A stretch of DNA of 64,000 nucleotides. Origin: JTS-RE37 sp041743425 (lineage in GTDB: Bacteria > Bacteroidota > Bacteroidia > Flavobacteriales > Flavobacteriaceae). Shown here piece by piece: positions 1-8,036 of this stretch (the first letter of the stretch is position 1; every line of letters begins with the position of its first letter). The position numbers and the translations under genes are program-made. The stretch covers positions 22,512-86,511 of the forward strand of contig JBGTMS010000041.1 of the NCBI GenBank assembly GCA_041743425.1. The letters are read 5' to 3'. The notes under the pieces were generated by a model that saw only the letters and a program-made list of their open reading frames with translations, was not told the origin of the DNA and did no database searches.

Positions 1-1
1 A

Positions 2-1036
2 TATGGCGGCAATTTTCTTCCATTTTATGCCAGTGGCCCCAAACTGCATGACTATCTGCAGGAAATGAATAACAGCGTGCTCTCCCACTATGACATCTTA
101 TCTGTAGGTGAGGCACCCGGTGTTACATTAGAAAAGGCGCTTGAGTTTGTGGACGAGGATCGAAATGAACTCAATATGTTTTTTCATTTTGATCTGATGG
201 CCTTGGACAGAGAGCAGAATGATCTCTTGATCCTTCCCAGGGATGATTGGAAACTCACCGATTTTAAAGGGATATTTACCAGATGGGACAAGATTTTTTC
301 TAAAAAAGGATGGGGCAGTCTCTACCTGGATAACCATGATTTTCCCCGCGCTGTCAGCCGATGGGCTAATGATTCCGAAAAACACTGGCGACATTCGGCT
401 ACTATGTTGCAGACATTGTTGCTCACTATGCGTGGCACCCCTTACGTTTACTACGGGGGTGAAATCGGCATGACAAATGCCTATTTTAAAACCAGTGAAG
501 ATTACCGGGATATTAACACCTTAAAAAACCTGCGGGCAGTGAAGGATGCTGGGGGCGATGTATCGGCGCGACTTCTGGTGGAAATGCAAACTTCCCGGGA
601 CAATGCACGTACCCCCATGCAATGGGATATCACAGGGAATGCAGGATTTACCGATGGACAACCCTGGATCTCAGTAAACCCTAATTTCAGAAGTGGGGTG
701 AATGTTGCACAGCAGGAAACACAACCCTATTCAGTTTTGAATTATTTCAGACGATTGGTCGAATTACGAAGAACCCAACCTGTGCTGGTATATGGGAATT
801 ACAGGCTCCTCCTTTCTGCAAATGAAGAAGTCTATACCTATCTGAGAAGCTACGGAAAGAAGAGGATACTGGTACTTCTGAGTTTTTCGGACCGTTTTGC
901 GTCAGTGAGGATCCCCTGCCGCTTTAAAGAAGCAAGATTGCTAATTTCGAACAATATCAATCGTCCCATCCGCCGAAAGAGTGACCGCCTTTTTAGATTG
1001 GGTCCATACCACGCCTATGTTTATGAATTATACTAA
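2..1036 (+). CDS. GH13 alpha-glucosidase / oligo-1,6-glucosidase, 3' part
   Basis: This is the C-terminal part of a glycoside hydrolase family 13 enzyme; the reading frame is open from base 2, so the gene starts upstream of the window. Two of the four GH13 signature regions are visible: VGEAPGVT, whose Glu (bases 110-112) is the expected general acid/base, and the region IV motif LDNHDFPRAVSRW (around bases 328-366). The later YYGGEIGMTN and RDNARTPMQWD motifs are typical of alpha-glucosidases that cut alpha-1,4 or alpha-1,6 linked gluco-oligosaccharides. The catalytic nucleophile and TIM-barrel start lie outside the window. The end is a normal C-terminal beta domain. The exact linkage specificity cannot be told from this fragment. 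Confidence 0.93.
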   Translation, partial: YGGNFLPFYASGPKLHDYLQEMNNSVLSHYDILSVGEAPGVTLEKALEFVDEDRNELNMFFHFDLMALDREQNDLLILPRDDWKLTDFKGIFTRWDKIFSKKGWGSLYLDNHDFPRAVSRWANDSEKHWRHSATMLQTLLLTMRGTPYVYYGGEIGMTNAYFKTSEDYRDINTLKNLRAVKDAGGDVSARLLVEMQTSRDNARTPMQWDITGNAGFTDGQPWISVNPNFRSGVNVAQQETQPYSVLNYFRRLVELRRTQPVLVYGNYRLLLSANEEVYTYLRSYGKKRILVLLSFSDRFASVRIPCRFKEARLLISNNINRPIRRKSDRLFRLGPYHAYVYELY

Positions 1037-1144
1037 AGAGTTTTTAAGGTCATCTTTAAAATATGCATTTAAAGACTGTAATTCCTGGATTGTATCCCCA
1101 GTTTCCATTGTTTATATTTACCACGAAAATAAAATTAGATTATT

Positions 1145-2569
1145 ATGACAAGAATGCTCCCTGTCCTCTTTTCTATTTTTTTAATTGTGACCGTATCTGC
1201 CCAAAAAAAAATGGAGGATATTCTCGTAAAAATGGATGGACAAGCCACCGCGTATGGAACCATTGCCCAGGAAATATGGGGTTATGCTGAGATGGGATAC
1301 CTTGAGGAAAAAAGTGCCGCCTTACTGCAAAAAACACTTAGTGAGCAAGGCTTTTCCATCAAGAAAGGGGTAGCGGGAATCCCCACCGCATTTATTGCAG
1401 AGTTTGGAAGCGGGTCTCCCGTTCTTGCCATATTGGGCGAATATGACGCCTTGCCCGGACTATCACAACAGGCGGTTCCGGAGAAAAGCGATGCGGGAAA
1501 AGCAGCAGGTCACGCCTGCGGTCATCACCTCTTCGGGACCGCCTCTGCTGCAGCTGCCATTGCAGTGAAGGACTGGATGCAAGCCAATAATGCAAAAGGG
1601 ACCATCCGATTTTACGGTTGTCCTGCGGAAGAAGGTGGTTCCGGCAAGGTTTACCTGGTTCGTGAAGGTCTTTTCAGTGATGTGGATGTAGCATTGCACT
1701 GGCATCCCGGTGCCGAAAATGAAGCCAGTGAAGGGGCTGCCCTTGCCAACAAATCAGCTAAATTCCGGTTTTACGGTGTTTCAGCTCATGCTGCGGGTTC
1801 CCCGGAAAAGGGTCGATCCGCCCTGGACGGTGTTGAGTCGATGAACGTTATGGTAAATATGATGAGGGAACATATCCCTCAGGAAGCGAGGATACATTAT
1901 GTGATTACGGACGGAGGCAAGGCACCCAATGTCGTTCCGGATTTTGCCTAAGTCTATTATTATGCCAGGCATGGGAAGAGGGATGAGGTGATTGATATCT
2001 TTGATCGGATCGTTAAAGCTGCAGAAGGTGCGGCGCTTGGTACAGGGACAACCATGAAGTATGAGATGATCGGCGGAACCCATGAATTATTGCCGAATAC
2101 AGTATTGCAACAATTGATGTTTCAGAACCTGAGTAAGGTGGGGGGTATCACCTATACCGCGGAGGAAAAAATGTTTGCCGATAAAATTGCGAAAAGCCTT
2201 GGCGATAGCCAGGCCAATACCGATGTTGCTAAAAATATCCAGCCTTACATGGCCGATGTGCAGGCCAGTGGTTCTACGGATGTCGGAGATGTGAGTTTCG
2301 CGGTGCCGACCGTAGGAATGAGCAGTGCGACCTGGGTTCCGGGCACCCCTGCTCACAGCTGGCAGGCCGTTGCTGTGGGAGGTACTTCCATAGGTAATAA
2401 GGGGATGATGGTCGCTGCCAAATCGATCACCATGACGGCCATAGACCTCTTGAAGGATCCGGATATCATTGAGCAGGCCAAAGCAGAATTTGAAAAAAGG
2501 CGTGGTAGCGATTTTCAATATATTCCGCTCCTCGGAGAAAGAGCCCCGGCACTTGATTACAGGAATTGA
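1145..2569 (+). pseudogene. exported M20 amidohydrolase (AbgB-like) with an in-frame stop
   Basis: The two halves are in the same frame and together make one AbgB-like metallo-amidohydrolase (p-aminobenzoyl-glutamate hydrolase B type) of about 474 codons. An N-terminal signal peptide ends near VSAQ. Metal-site motifs are GEYDALPG, GHACGHH (about residues 122-128) and PAEEGG (about 160-165). At codon 269 (bases 1949-1951) a TAA interrupts the conserved stretch PNVVPDFA/VYYYARH, where relatives usually have Glu; a single G-to-T change of GAA would produce it. The frame then stays open to 2569 with good family similarity (AVPTVGMSSATWVPGTPAHSW). If the stop is real, the enzyme is cut before the end of its dimerisation domain. 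A sequencing error is the alternative. A weak -7-like TATATTTA lies upstream. Confidence 0.88.
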
Positions 2570-2646
2570 CCCTGGAAAATTTTATCGCAACACTCCATCC
2601 TTTCCGGCAATACCTGTAACAAAATGCACGGAATGACTACTAATAC

Positions 2647-2673
2647 ATGAAAAGCTACTTGCTGCAGAAGTGA
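2647..2673 (+). other. 8-codon upstream ORF whose stop overlaps the sigma factor start
   Basis: An ATG at 2647 opens an 8-codon frame (MKSYLLQK) whose TGA at 2671-2673 overlaps the GTG start of the sigma factor at 2670 (GTGA). No ATG exists in the sigma factor frame upstream before a stop at 2634. The arrangement would allow translational coupling; this is inferred from position only. Confidence 0.35.
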
Positions 2674-3164
2674 ACAAAGAATTGGAGCACAAATTTGTGA
2701 CCGAACTCGAGAGCAACCAGAATATTGTTCACAAAGTATGCACCTTATATACTAACAACAGGCAGGACCATAAAGATCTTTTCCAGGAAATAACAATTCA
2801 GCTTTGGAAGGCCTATCCGAGATTCAGGGGAGAATCCAAATTCAGCACCTGGATGTACAGGGTAGCATTGAATACGGCCATCACAATCTACAGAAAATCG
2901 AAAAAGAAGGTACAAACGCAGGATTATGATTCCGTCATTTATAAAATTCAGGCAGATCACTATGATGAAACTGAGGAACGGCAACTAAAGCTGCTCTACG
3001 AGGCGGTGAGGGGGCTGGGGGATATTGACAAGGCCTTGGTCTTTCTCTATCTGGAAGACAAAGATTATAATGAGATTGCCGAGACCCTGGGAATAACAGA
3101 AGTAAATGCACGTGTAAAAATGAATCGTATCAAGAACAAACTCAGAACCATCCTTAATCCGTAA
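2670..3164 (+). CDS. ECF-type RNA polymerase sigma factor
   Basis: A 164-residue sigma-70 family protein of extracytoplasmic-function size. Region 2 spans about residues 18-80, with the characteristic DLFQEITIQLWKAYPRF and FSTWMYRVALN segments that bind core polymerase and the -10 element. Region 4 spans about residues 108-161 with a helix-turn-helix (YNEIAETLGITEVNARVKMNRIKNKL) for the -35 element. The start is a GTG, chosen because the frame has no upstream ATG and the N-terminus fits the family. Only three bases separate it from the next membrane protein gene, so the pair is probably one transcript and the neighbour may regulate it. The target regulon cannot be seen here. Confidence 0.92.
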   Translation: MNKELEHKFVTELESNQNIVHKVCTLYTNNRQDHKDLFQEITIQLWKAYPRFRGESKFSTWMYRVALNTAITIYRKSKKKVQTQDYDSVIYKIQADHYDETEERQLKLLYEAVRGLGDIDKALVFLYLEDKDYNEIAETLGITEVNARVKMNRIKNKLRTILNP

Positions 3165-3167
3165 GGT

Positions 3168-3812
3168 ATGACAGATGAATTGGAATTGCTTAAGAGAGAC
3201 TGGAAGAAAAAGGAAGGAAACATCCCTAAACTGTCATATCAGGAAATATATACCATGATATGGAAAAGGTCTTCTACTATTGTAAAGTGGATTTTTTATA
3301 TCAGCATCCTTGAATTTATTTTCTGGGCTGCGATTAACCTGATATCCTATAACAGGGAAAGTTCTCATTTAGAAGAAACGCTTGGAATATCTGAGGTGAC
3401 CACCGTACTCACCATTGTAAATTACGGAGTCCTAATTTTTTTTATATACCTTTTTTACCGGAACTACCGGCGTATTTCCTATACAGAATCTTCTGCAAAA
3501 CTGATGAAAACCATTTTGGATGTGAAAAGGACGGTGACTCAGTATGTATGGTTCAATATAGCCATTTTCACCATCTCCTTCCTCCTGCTCCTGTTCGCTT
3601 TTCTTAAAAACGGTGAGGAAGGCAGGAAAATCCTGGAGGCTGCTTCCGAGGCAGGGAACGAAACTTTGTTCTGGATATTATTTTCCGGAATCTGCCTTGT
3701 GGTGATCTCTGCGGTTCTTGGCCTCATTTGGTTATTTTATAAGGTGATCTACGGGATTTTTCTCCGAAGGCTCCGAAATAATTATAATGAGTTGAGACAG
3801 TTGGAGCTATAA
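3168..3812 (+). CDS. four-helix membrane protein, candidate partner of the sigma factor
   Basis: A 214-residue protein of unknown family assignment with a charged cytoplasmic-looking N-terminus (LELLKRDWKKKE), followed by about four hydrophobic segments near residues 40-60, 78-100, 125-145 and 165-198. It sits three bases after the ECF sigma gene on the same strand, so co-transcription is very likely. In Bacteroidota such membrane partners of ECF factors often act as anti-sigma factors, but no zinc-containing anti-sigma motif (HxxxCxxC) or FecR domain is visible. The anti-sigma role is inferred from context only. Its 3' end faces the PlsC-type gene with a 23-base gap. Confidence 0.72.
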   Translation: MTDELELLKRDWKKKEGNIPKLSYQEIYTMIWKRSSTIVKWIFYISILEFIFWAAINLISYNRESSHLEETLGISEVTTVLTIVNYGVLIFFIYLFYRNYRRISYTESSAKLMKTILDVKRTVTQYVWFNIAIFTISFLLLLFAFLKNGEEGRKILEAASEAGNETLFWILFSGICLVVISAVLGLIWLFYKVIYGIFLRRLRNNYNELRQLEL

Positions 3813-3835
3813 TCCATACTGGAATCCATTTGAAT

Positions 3836-4657
3836 TCAGGATAATTTTTCCTGCTTATTCCGCCATTTCCGGAGTTTATTCTCCTCTTCCAATGCCAGAA
3901 GTTCTTCCCTGGGAATGACTTTAAGGAAAGATGGATGCTGTTCAATAGCATATTCAAGTTTTTCAATAATAGAATCCACAGATTCATTCTCATAATCTAT
4001 CTGAAGGGGTTCCTTGATAATCATGTGCTGTAAAATGCCTTTCTTTTTTACACGCAAACCCTTCTTGTCAAAAGAGCGCCGAAAGCCATCGATTACCACA
4101 GGTACCACCACCGGTCGATACTTACGGATGATATGGGCAGTACCCTTACGCAAGGGTTTCCATGGAGTGGTAGTTCCCTGAGGGAAGGTAATTACCCATC
4201 CGTCCCTCAGGGCAGTCCCTATATTTGAAATATCGCTCATTTTCACCTGTCTGTTGACATCCTTCCCTTCGGCACGCCAGGTACGTTCAATACTGATAGA
4301 TCCGACATAGGCGAGAATCTTGGTCAAGATACTTTTCTTCATCGTCTCTGCCGCAGCTATATAATACACGTTCAATTTGGGCTGCCACAGGTAACCAATA
4401 TTTTTAATATTGTTGTCACGTCCTTTAAGGCTGGCATTAAATACATGGAACATGGCCACCACATCGGCAAAGTAAGTCTGGTGGTTGCTTACAAACAGTA
4501 CATTGTTTGGCGGTAACTCACGGATCACCTGCGATCCTTCTATTTCCAGCGTATTGAATCCCTTGTAGCGTTGATGCGTAATGATTCCCAAAATGCGGAT
4601 CAGCCATTTTTTTAAGAACAGAATATGTCCGAAGGGATTTTCCTTGAATAAAGCCAT
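3836..4657 (-). CDS. PlsC-like 1-acyl-glycerol-3-phosphate acyltransferase family protein
   Basis: A 273-residue lysophospholipid acyltransferase-family protein that would transfer an acyl chain to a lysophosphatidate-like acceptor at the inner membrane. The catalytic block I reads SNHQTYFADV near residue 56, with five residues between His and Asp instead of the usual four (HX4D). Block III is FPQGTT in place of FPEGT. I recognise this variant from flavobacterial homologues, so it appears to be a conserved subgroup rather than decay. A PVVVPVVIDGF segment corresponds to block IV. The gene lies 25 bases downstream of the Nudix hydrolase gene and is probably co-transcribed with it. Confidence 0.87.
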   Translation of the reverse strand: MALFKENPFGHILFLKKWLIRILGIITHQRYKGFNTLEIEGSQVIRELPPNNVLFVSNHQTYFADVVAMFHVFNASLKGRDNNIKNIGYLWQPKLNVYYIAAAETMKKSILTKILAYVGSISIERTWRAEGKDVNRQVKMSDISNIGTALRDGWVITFPQGTTTPWKPLRKGTAHIIRKYRPVVVPVVIDGFRRSFDKKGLRVKKKGILQHMIIKEPLQIDYENESVDSIIEKLEYAIEQHPSFLKVIPREELLALEEENKLRKWRNKQEKLS

Positions 4658-4682
4658 AGATTACAAATCTACGAAATATGCC

Positions 4683-5321
4683 TTATAACACCTGTTTAAA
4701 CAAATCCCGAATCTCGTTAAGCACCATCCCCGTAGCTCCCCAGACATAATGACCCCCCAAATAAAACGCAGGTACTTCAATATTCCTGGCGTAGGAAGTC
4801 GTCAATTCCCGCGATACGAGATTGGCTTCATCCATCACCTCTTCGAAAGAAGTTTCAAGAAGCGACTCAATTTCGGTTTCCTGAATGACAAAGGGTGGGG
4901 CTTTAAAAGTTAGTCCGATAAATGGCTGGACTTCATAGTTACTCGGAGGGATATAGAGACTGCTCATAGACCTGACAACTTCTATGCGGTCCGGCACAAT
5001 GCCAACTTCTTCATGGGTTTCACGCAGGGCGGTGGCAAGTATATCCCTATCCGAAAGTTCGGCGCCGCCCCCGGGAAATCCGATTTGCCCTGAATGAACC
5101 CCGTCATAGGTCTTCCGTTGTATGAGTAAAAGACAGGCTTCTCCTTTCCTTGGATAGAAAAGGGCCATGACACCCGCTTTTTTGGGAATTAGACCACTGC
5201 CTATCCCGGTCTTCAGTTCCCTGATACGTAATTCCGGAGCCATTTTATAGTGTGAAGCAGTGCCAGGTAGTGGCAGATTTTTTATTTTTACTGCCAGTTC
5301 AGAAAAACGTTCAAAGTCCAT
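4683..5321 (-). CDS. Nudix CoA pyrophosphatase (NudL/PCD1-like)
   Basis: A 212-residue Nudix hydrolase that should split coenzyme A or its derivatives into 4'-phosphopantetheine and 3',5'-ADP. It has the CoA pyrophosphatase signature LLIQRKTYDGVHSGQIGFPGG just before the Nudix box, and the box end RETHEEVGI. As in E. coli NudL, the first Glu of the canonical box is replaced. The start MDFERF at 5321 is preferred because the frame further upstream would run far into the oppositely oriented isomerase gene and has no family similarity. This start codon overlaps that of the divergent gene (shared CATG at 5319-5322), so each promoter must lie inside the other's coding sequence. PlsC-like protein is encoded downstream. 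Confidence 0.9.
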   Translation of the reverse strand: MDFERFSELAVKIKNLPLPGTASHYKMAPELRIRELKTGIGSGLIPKKAGVMALFYPRKGEACLLLIQRKTYDGVHSGQIGFPGGGAELSDRDILATALRETHEEVGIVPDRIEVVRSMSSLYIPPSNYEVQPFIGLTFKAPPFVIQETEIESLLETSFEEVMDEANLVSRELTTSYARNIEVPAFYLGGHYVWGATGMVLNEIRDLFKQVL

Positions 5322-6033
5322 GTTGCAATATCGTGTCGCCCGTAGTACAATGATACTATTATTTTTTCTAGCTGCCTGCAAAGGAAAGCCCGATCCAAAA
5401 GCATCCCAGAGACCAACGGAGGTGGCATTTCCGGTATCGGATTCTTTAGATTCAACTGCATTGGCGTCAAAGGAAAAGAAATTTGAACTAACCGAAGAGA
5501 ATGCCATAGATTTTTTCTTTGACTATCAGAAGGAGTTAAAGGACAATAAGGTGAGAATGACCACAAACCTGGGCAGCTTTACCGTTCAACTCTATGACAA
5601 TGTTCCCTATCACAAGGCCAATTTCGTATATCTTGCACGCAAGGGCTATTTTGACAATACAATGTTTCATCGTGTAGTTAAGGATTTTATTATTCAGGGC
5701 GGGAATTCCGACAACAAGGAAACATCGGACAAACGCGGGGTTATCGGCCGCTATCTCCTGCCACCGGACACCCGTAAAGGACACAGGCATGACCGTGGTA
5801 CCCTGTCCATGCCCAGCAGTGAAATTGATAATCCTCATATGCTGGCCTCTCCTTTTGAGTTTTTTATAGTGGTTACTGATCCCGGAGCCTACCACCTTGA
5901 TGGGGATTATACCCCTTTCGGAAAAGTCATAGAGGGTATGGAAGTGGTGGATAAAATCAATTCGCAACCCGTAGATGAAGGGGATTGGCCCTCCGAAAAT
6001 ATTTACATCCAGAAGGCAGAAGTCCTTCATTAA
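5320..6033 (+). CDS. lipoprotein peptidyl-prolyl cis-trans isomerase (cyclophilin type)
   Basis: A 237-residue cyclophilin-type isomerase, probably anchored in the periplasm as a lipoprotein: the N-terminus has arginines, a hydrophobic stretch and the lipobox LAAC (Cys about residue 20). The catalytic domain covers roughly residues 80-235 with YHKANFVYLARKGYFD and FHRVVKDFIIQGG; the arginine of FHRV is the usual catalytic residue. ATG 5320 is chosen because it gives a positively charged signal peptide; ATG 5350 would leave a signal peptide with no basic residues. The start lies head to head with the Nudix gene, overlapping by two bases. Confidence 0.9.
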   Translation: MLQYRVARSTMILLFFLAACKGKPDPKASQRPTEVAFPVSDSLDSTALASKEKKFELTEENAIDFFFDYQKELKDNKVRMTTNLGSFTVQLYDNVPYHKANFVYLARKGYFDNTMFHRVVKDFIIQGGNSDNKETSDKRGVIGRYLLPPDTRKGHRHDRGTLSMPSSEIDNPHMLASPFEFFIVVTDPGAYHLDGDYTPFGKVIEGMEVVDKINSQPVDEGDWPSENIYIQKAEVLH

Positions 6034-6108
6034 GATTAGATTTTCACATCCCGAGACTTCAAGGATCGGGAAGTCGATAAATACAATTTAACCCGTCAGA
6101 CAGCAAGA

Positions 6109-6504
6109 ATGAAAATAGCCATAAAACTGATTTTGTTGATTGATGACGATGCAGCTGCCAACTTCCTGCACAGGTCCATTTTGTCCAAGGTATGTCCTGC
6201 AGCAACGGTGGTGACTTCAGAAAATGGAGCCACGGCCCTAGAATATCTTGAAGCGCTGAAGCGCGGGGAAGACGCGTTGCCTGAACTCATATTATTGGAT
6301 ATCAACATGCCGGTTATGAACGGCTGGGCATTTTTGGAAAACTATGGGCGTCAGGAAGTGAGTTCATCCGGCACCGAATTGTATCTGATGCTCACCACAC
6401 CCCTCACAGAAACGGATCAGGCCCGGGCTTCCTCCTATAAGGTGATAACAGGATTTATAAAAAAACCGCTGTCGATAGCAACGGCGGTTGAAAAATTTTC
6501 ATAG
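6109..6504 (+). CDS. single-domain response regulator (receiver only)
   Basis: A 131-residue CheY-like receiver without an output domain. The acidic cluster IDDD is at residues 11-14, the phospho-acceptor Asp is at residue 64 (LLDINMPVMNGW), the switch Thr is near residue 96 and the conserved Lys is at 119 (IKKP). No histidine kinase gene is adjacent, so the partner is unknown; flavobacteria often have such orphan receivers acting in phosphorelays. It stands alone between the isomerase and the M20 amidase gene. Confidence 0.9.
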   Translation: MKIAIKLILLIDDDAAANFLHRSILSKVCPAATVVTSENGATALEYLEALKRGEDALPELILLDINMPVMNGWAFLENYGRQEVSSSGTELYLMLTTPLTETDQARASSYKVITGFIKKPLSIATAVEKFS

Positions 6505-6633
6505 GTAGCGGGCTGCCGGAAAAATGTCAGGGTGCCGACCAGACTGCCGGCCTCACCTCCTAACATTTGTAAACTCTGGTAATGACTGTTTATATAGAGG
6601 TCATATAAAATAAAAATCGAGAGCGTCCCTGTA

Positions 6634-6663
6634 TTTGATTCACTTGAAAATTGAGTATCTTCC
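6634..6663 (+). promoter_or_regulatory. candidate Bacteroidota promoter for the M20 amidase
   Basis: TTTG at 6634-6637 and TATCTTCC at 6656-6663 are separated by 18 bases, close to the Bacteroidota pattern TTTG-N(17-23)-TAnnTTTG. The -7 box differs in its last two bases. It lies 15 bases before the ATG at 6679. Confidence 0.4.
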
Positions 6664-6678
6664 TTAATAAATACCGGT

Positions 6679-7965
6679 ATGACCCTGCATCCCCTGTTTT
6701 TTCTCACAACACTCCTGCCCTTTCTGGTTGTTTCCCAACCTGAGGTGAACCAGGAAAGGCTGCAGAGCACTATAACAGAACTGTCTACCTTCGGAAAGGA
6801 TGCTTCAGGAAATCCCAACCGGGTGGCCTTCAGTGATGGAGATATTGAGGCAAGAAATTATGTTATAAAACTGATGGAAGAAGCAGGACTTGAGGTCGGT
6901 ATTGATTTTGCAGGCAATATCCGCGGCAGGAGGGCAGGCAAATCCGCTTCCAAAAAACCGATCACCTTTGGCTCCCATATAGATATGGTCCCGCAGGGAG
7001 GCAATTATGACGGCTGTGTTGGATCTATGGGAGCCATTGAAGTCGTTATGACGCTTCAGGAAAAAAAGTTGATCACAGAACACCCGCTTGAAGTACTTAT
7101 TTTTTCCAATGAAGAAGGGGGTTTGCTAGGCAGTAGAGCTGTTTCCGGGGTACTCGGCAAGGAGGCCCTACAAGTTGTCAACAGTACAGGGTTCACGATG
7201 GAAGAAGGCCTGAAGCGTATTGGAGGAAATCCGGATAAAATCGGAGAGGTAGCTTTGAACTCCGGAAATATTGCTGCCTTTCTTGAACTTCATATCGAAC
7301 AGGGTGGTATTCTGGAAAAGGAAACGGTCGCCATTGGGATCGTCGAAGGGATTGTCGGCATCAAGTGGTGGGACGTGGAAATCACCGGCTTTGCAAACCA
7401 TGCAGGAACAACCCCTATGGATGCCAGGCAGGATGCTTTGCTGGCGGCGGCAAAATTCATCGTTGCCGTGAATGAAGTAATTACAGGAGTTGAAGGCAAG
7501 CAGGTGGGTACCGTAGGCCGGATCAATGCATCACCAGGGGCGCCAAATGTCATTCCGGGTACCGTGAAGTTAAGTCTTGAAATCAGGGACCTGTCTTCGG
7601 AGAAAATAGAAATGCTATATGCCGCTATACAAATAGCGGCTGAGAAGATTGCTTTGACTTCGAATACTCAGATTCATTTTACCCCTGTCGATGCGAATTC
7701 AAAACCTGCCCTCACGGATCCGGGCATTCAGGCCAGCATTGCAGAAGCTGCAACAAATCTTGGTCTGTCATTTAAAAAAATGCAAAGCGGGGCAGGGCAT
7801 GACGCGCAGGATATGGCCCTTATCACCCCCTCCGGAATGATCTTTGTTCCGAGTAAAGGCGGCATCAGCCATTCCCCTAAAGAATATACCAGCCCGGAGG
7901 ATATGGCCAATGGTGCGAATGTGCTGTTACAGACCATTCTGATTCTGGATAAAACATTGAAATAA
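6679..7965 (+). CDS. exported M20-family Zn-dependent amidase (N-carbamoyl-amino-acid hydrolase/allantoate amidohydrolase-like)
   Basis: A 428-residue metallo-amidase of the HyuC/AllC group with an N-terminal signal peptide (cleavage likely near VVSQ), placing it outside the cytoplasm, unlike the classical cytosolic family members. Metal-site residues are in place: GSHIDMV (His100), YDGCVG (Asp111), SNEEGG (Glu145-Glu146), HIEQGG, AGHDAQDM and the C-terminal HSPKEY. The substrate (carbamoyl amino acid, ureido acid or other amide) cannot be decided from sequence. It precedes a series of other secreted hydrolases on the same strand. Confidence 0.9.
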   Translation: MTLHPLFFLTTLLPFLVVSQPEVNQERLQSTITELSTFGKDASGNPNRVAFSDGDIEARNYVIKLMEEAGLEVGIDFAGNIRGRRAGKSASKKPITFGSHIDMVPQGGNYDGCVGSMGAIEVVMTLQEKKLITEHPLEVLIFSNEEGGLLGSRAVSGVLGKEALQVVNSTGFTMEEGLKRIGGNPDKIGEVALNSGNIAAFLELHIEQGGILEKETVAIGIVEGIVGIKWWDVEITGFANHAGTTPMDARQDALLAAAKFIVAVNEVITGVEGKQVGTVGRINASPGAPNVIPGTVKLSLEIRDLSSEKIEMLYAAIQIAAEKIALTSNTQIHFTPVDANSKPALTDPGIQASIAEAATNLGLSFKKMQSGAGHDAQDMALITPSGMIFVPSKGGISHSPKEYTSPEDMANGANVLLQTILILDKTLK

Positions 7966-8036
7966 AATTAGAAACTTATATCCTGAGTTACGTCCGGGAC
8001 AAAAGAATATTAGAATTAGATAAATACTCACGTCGT

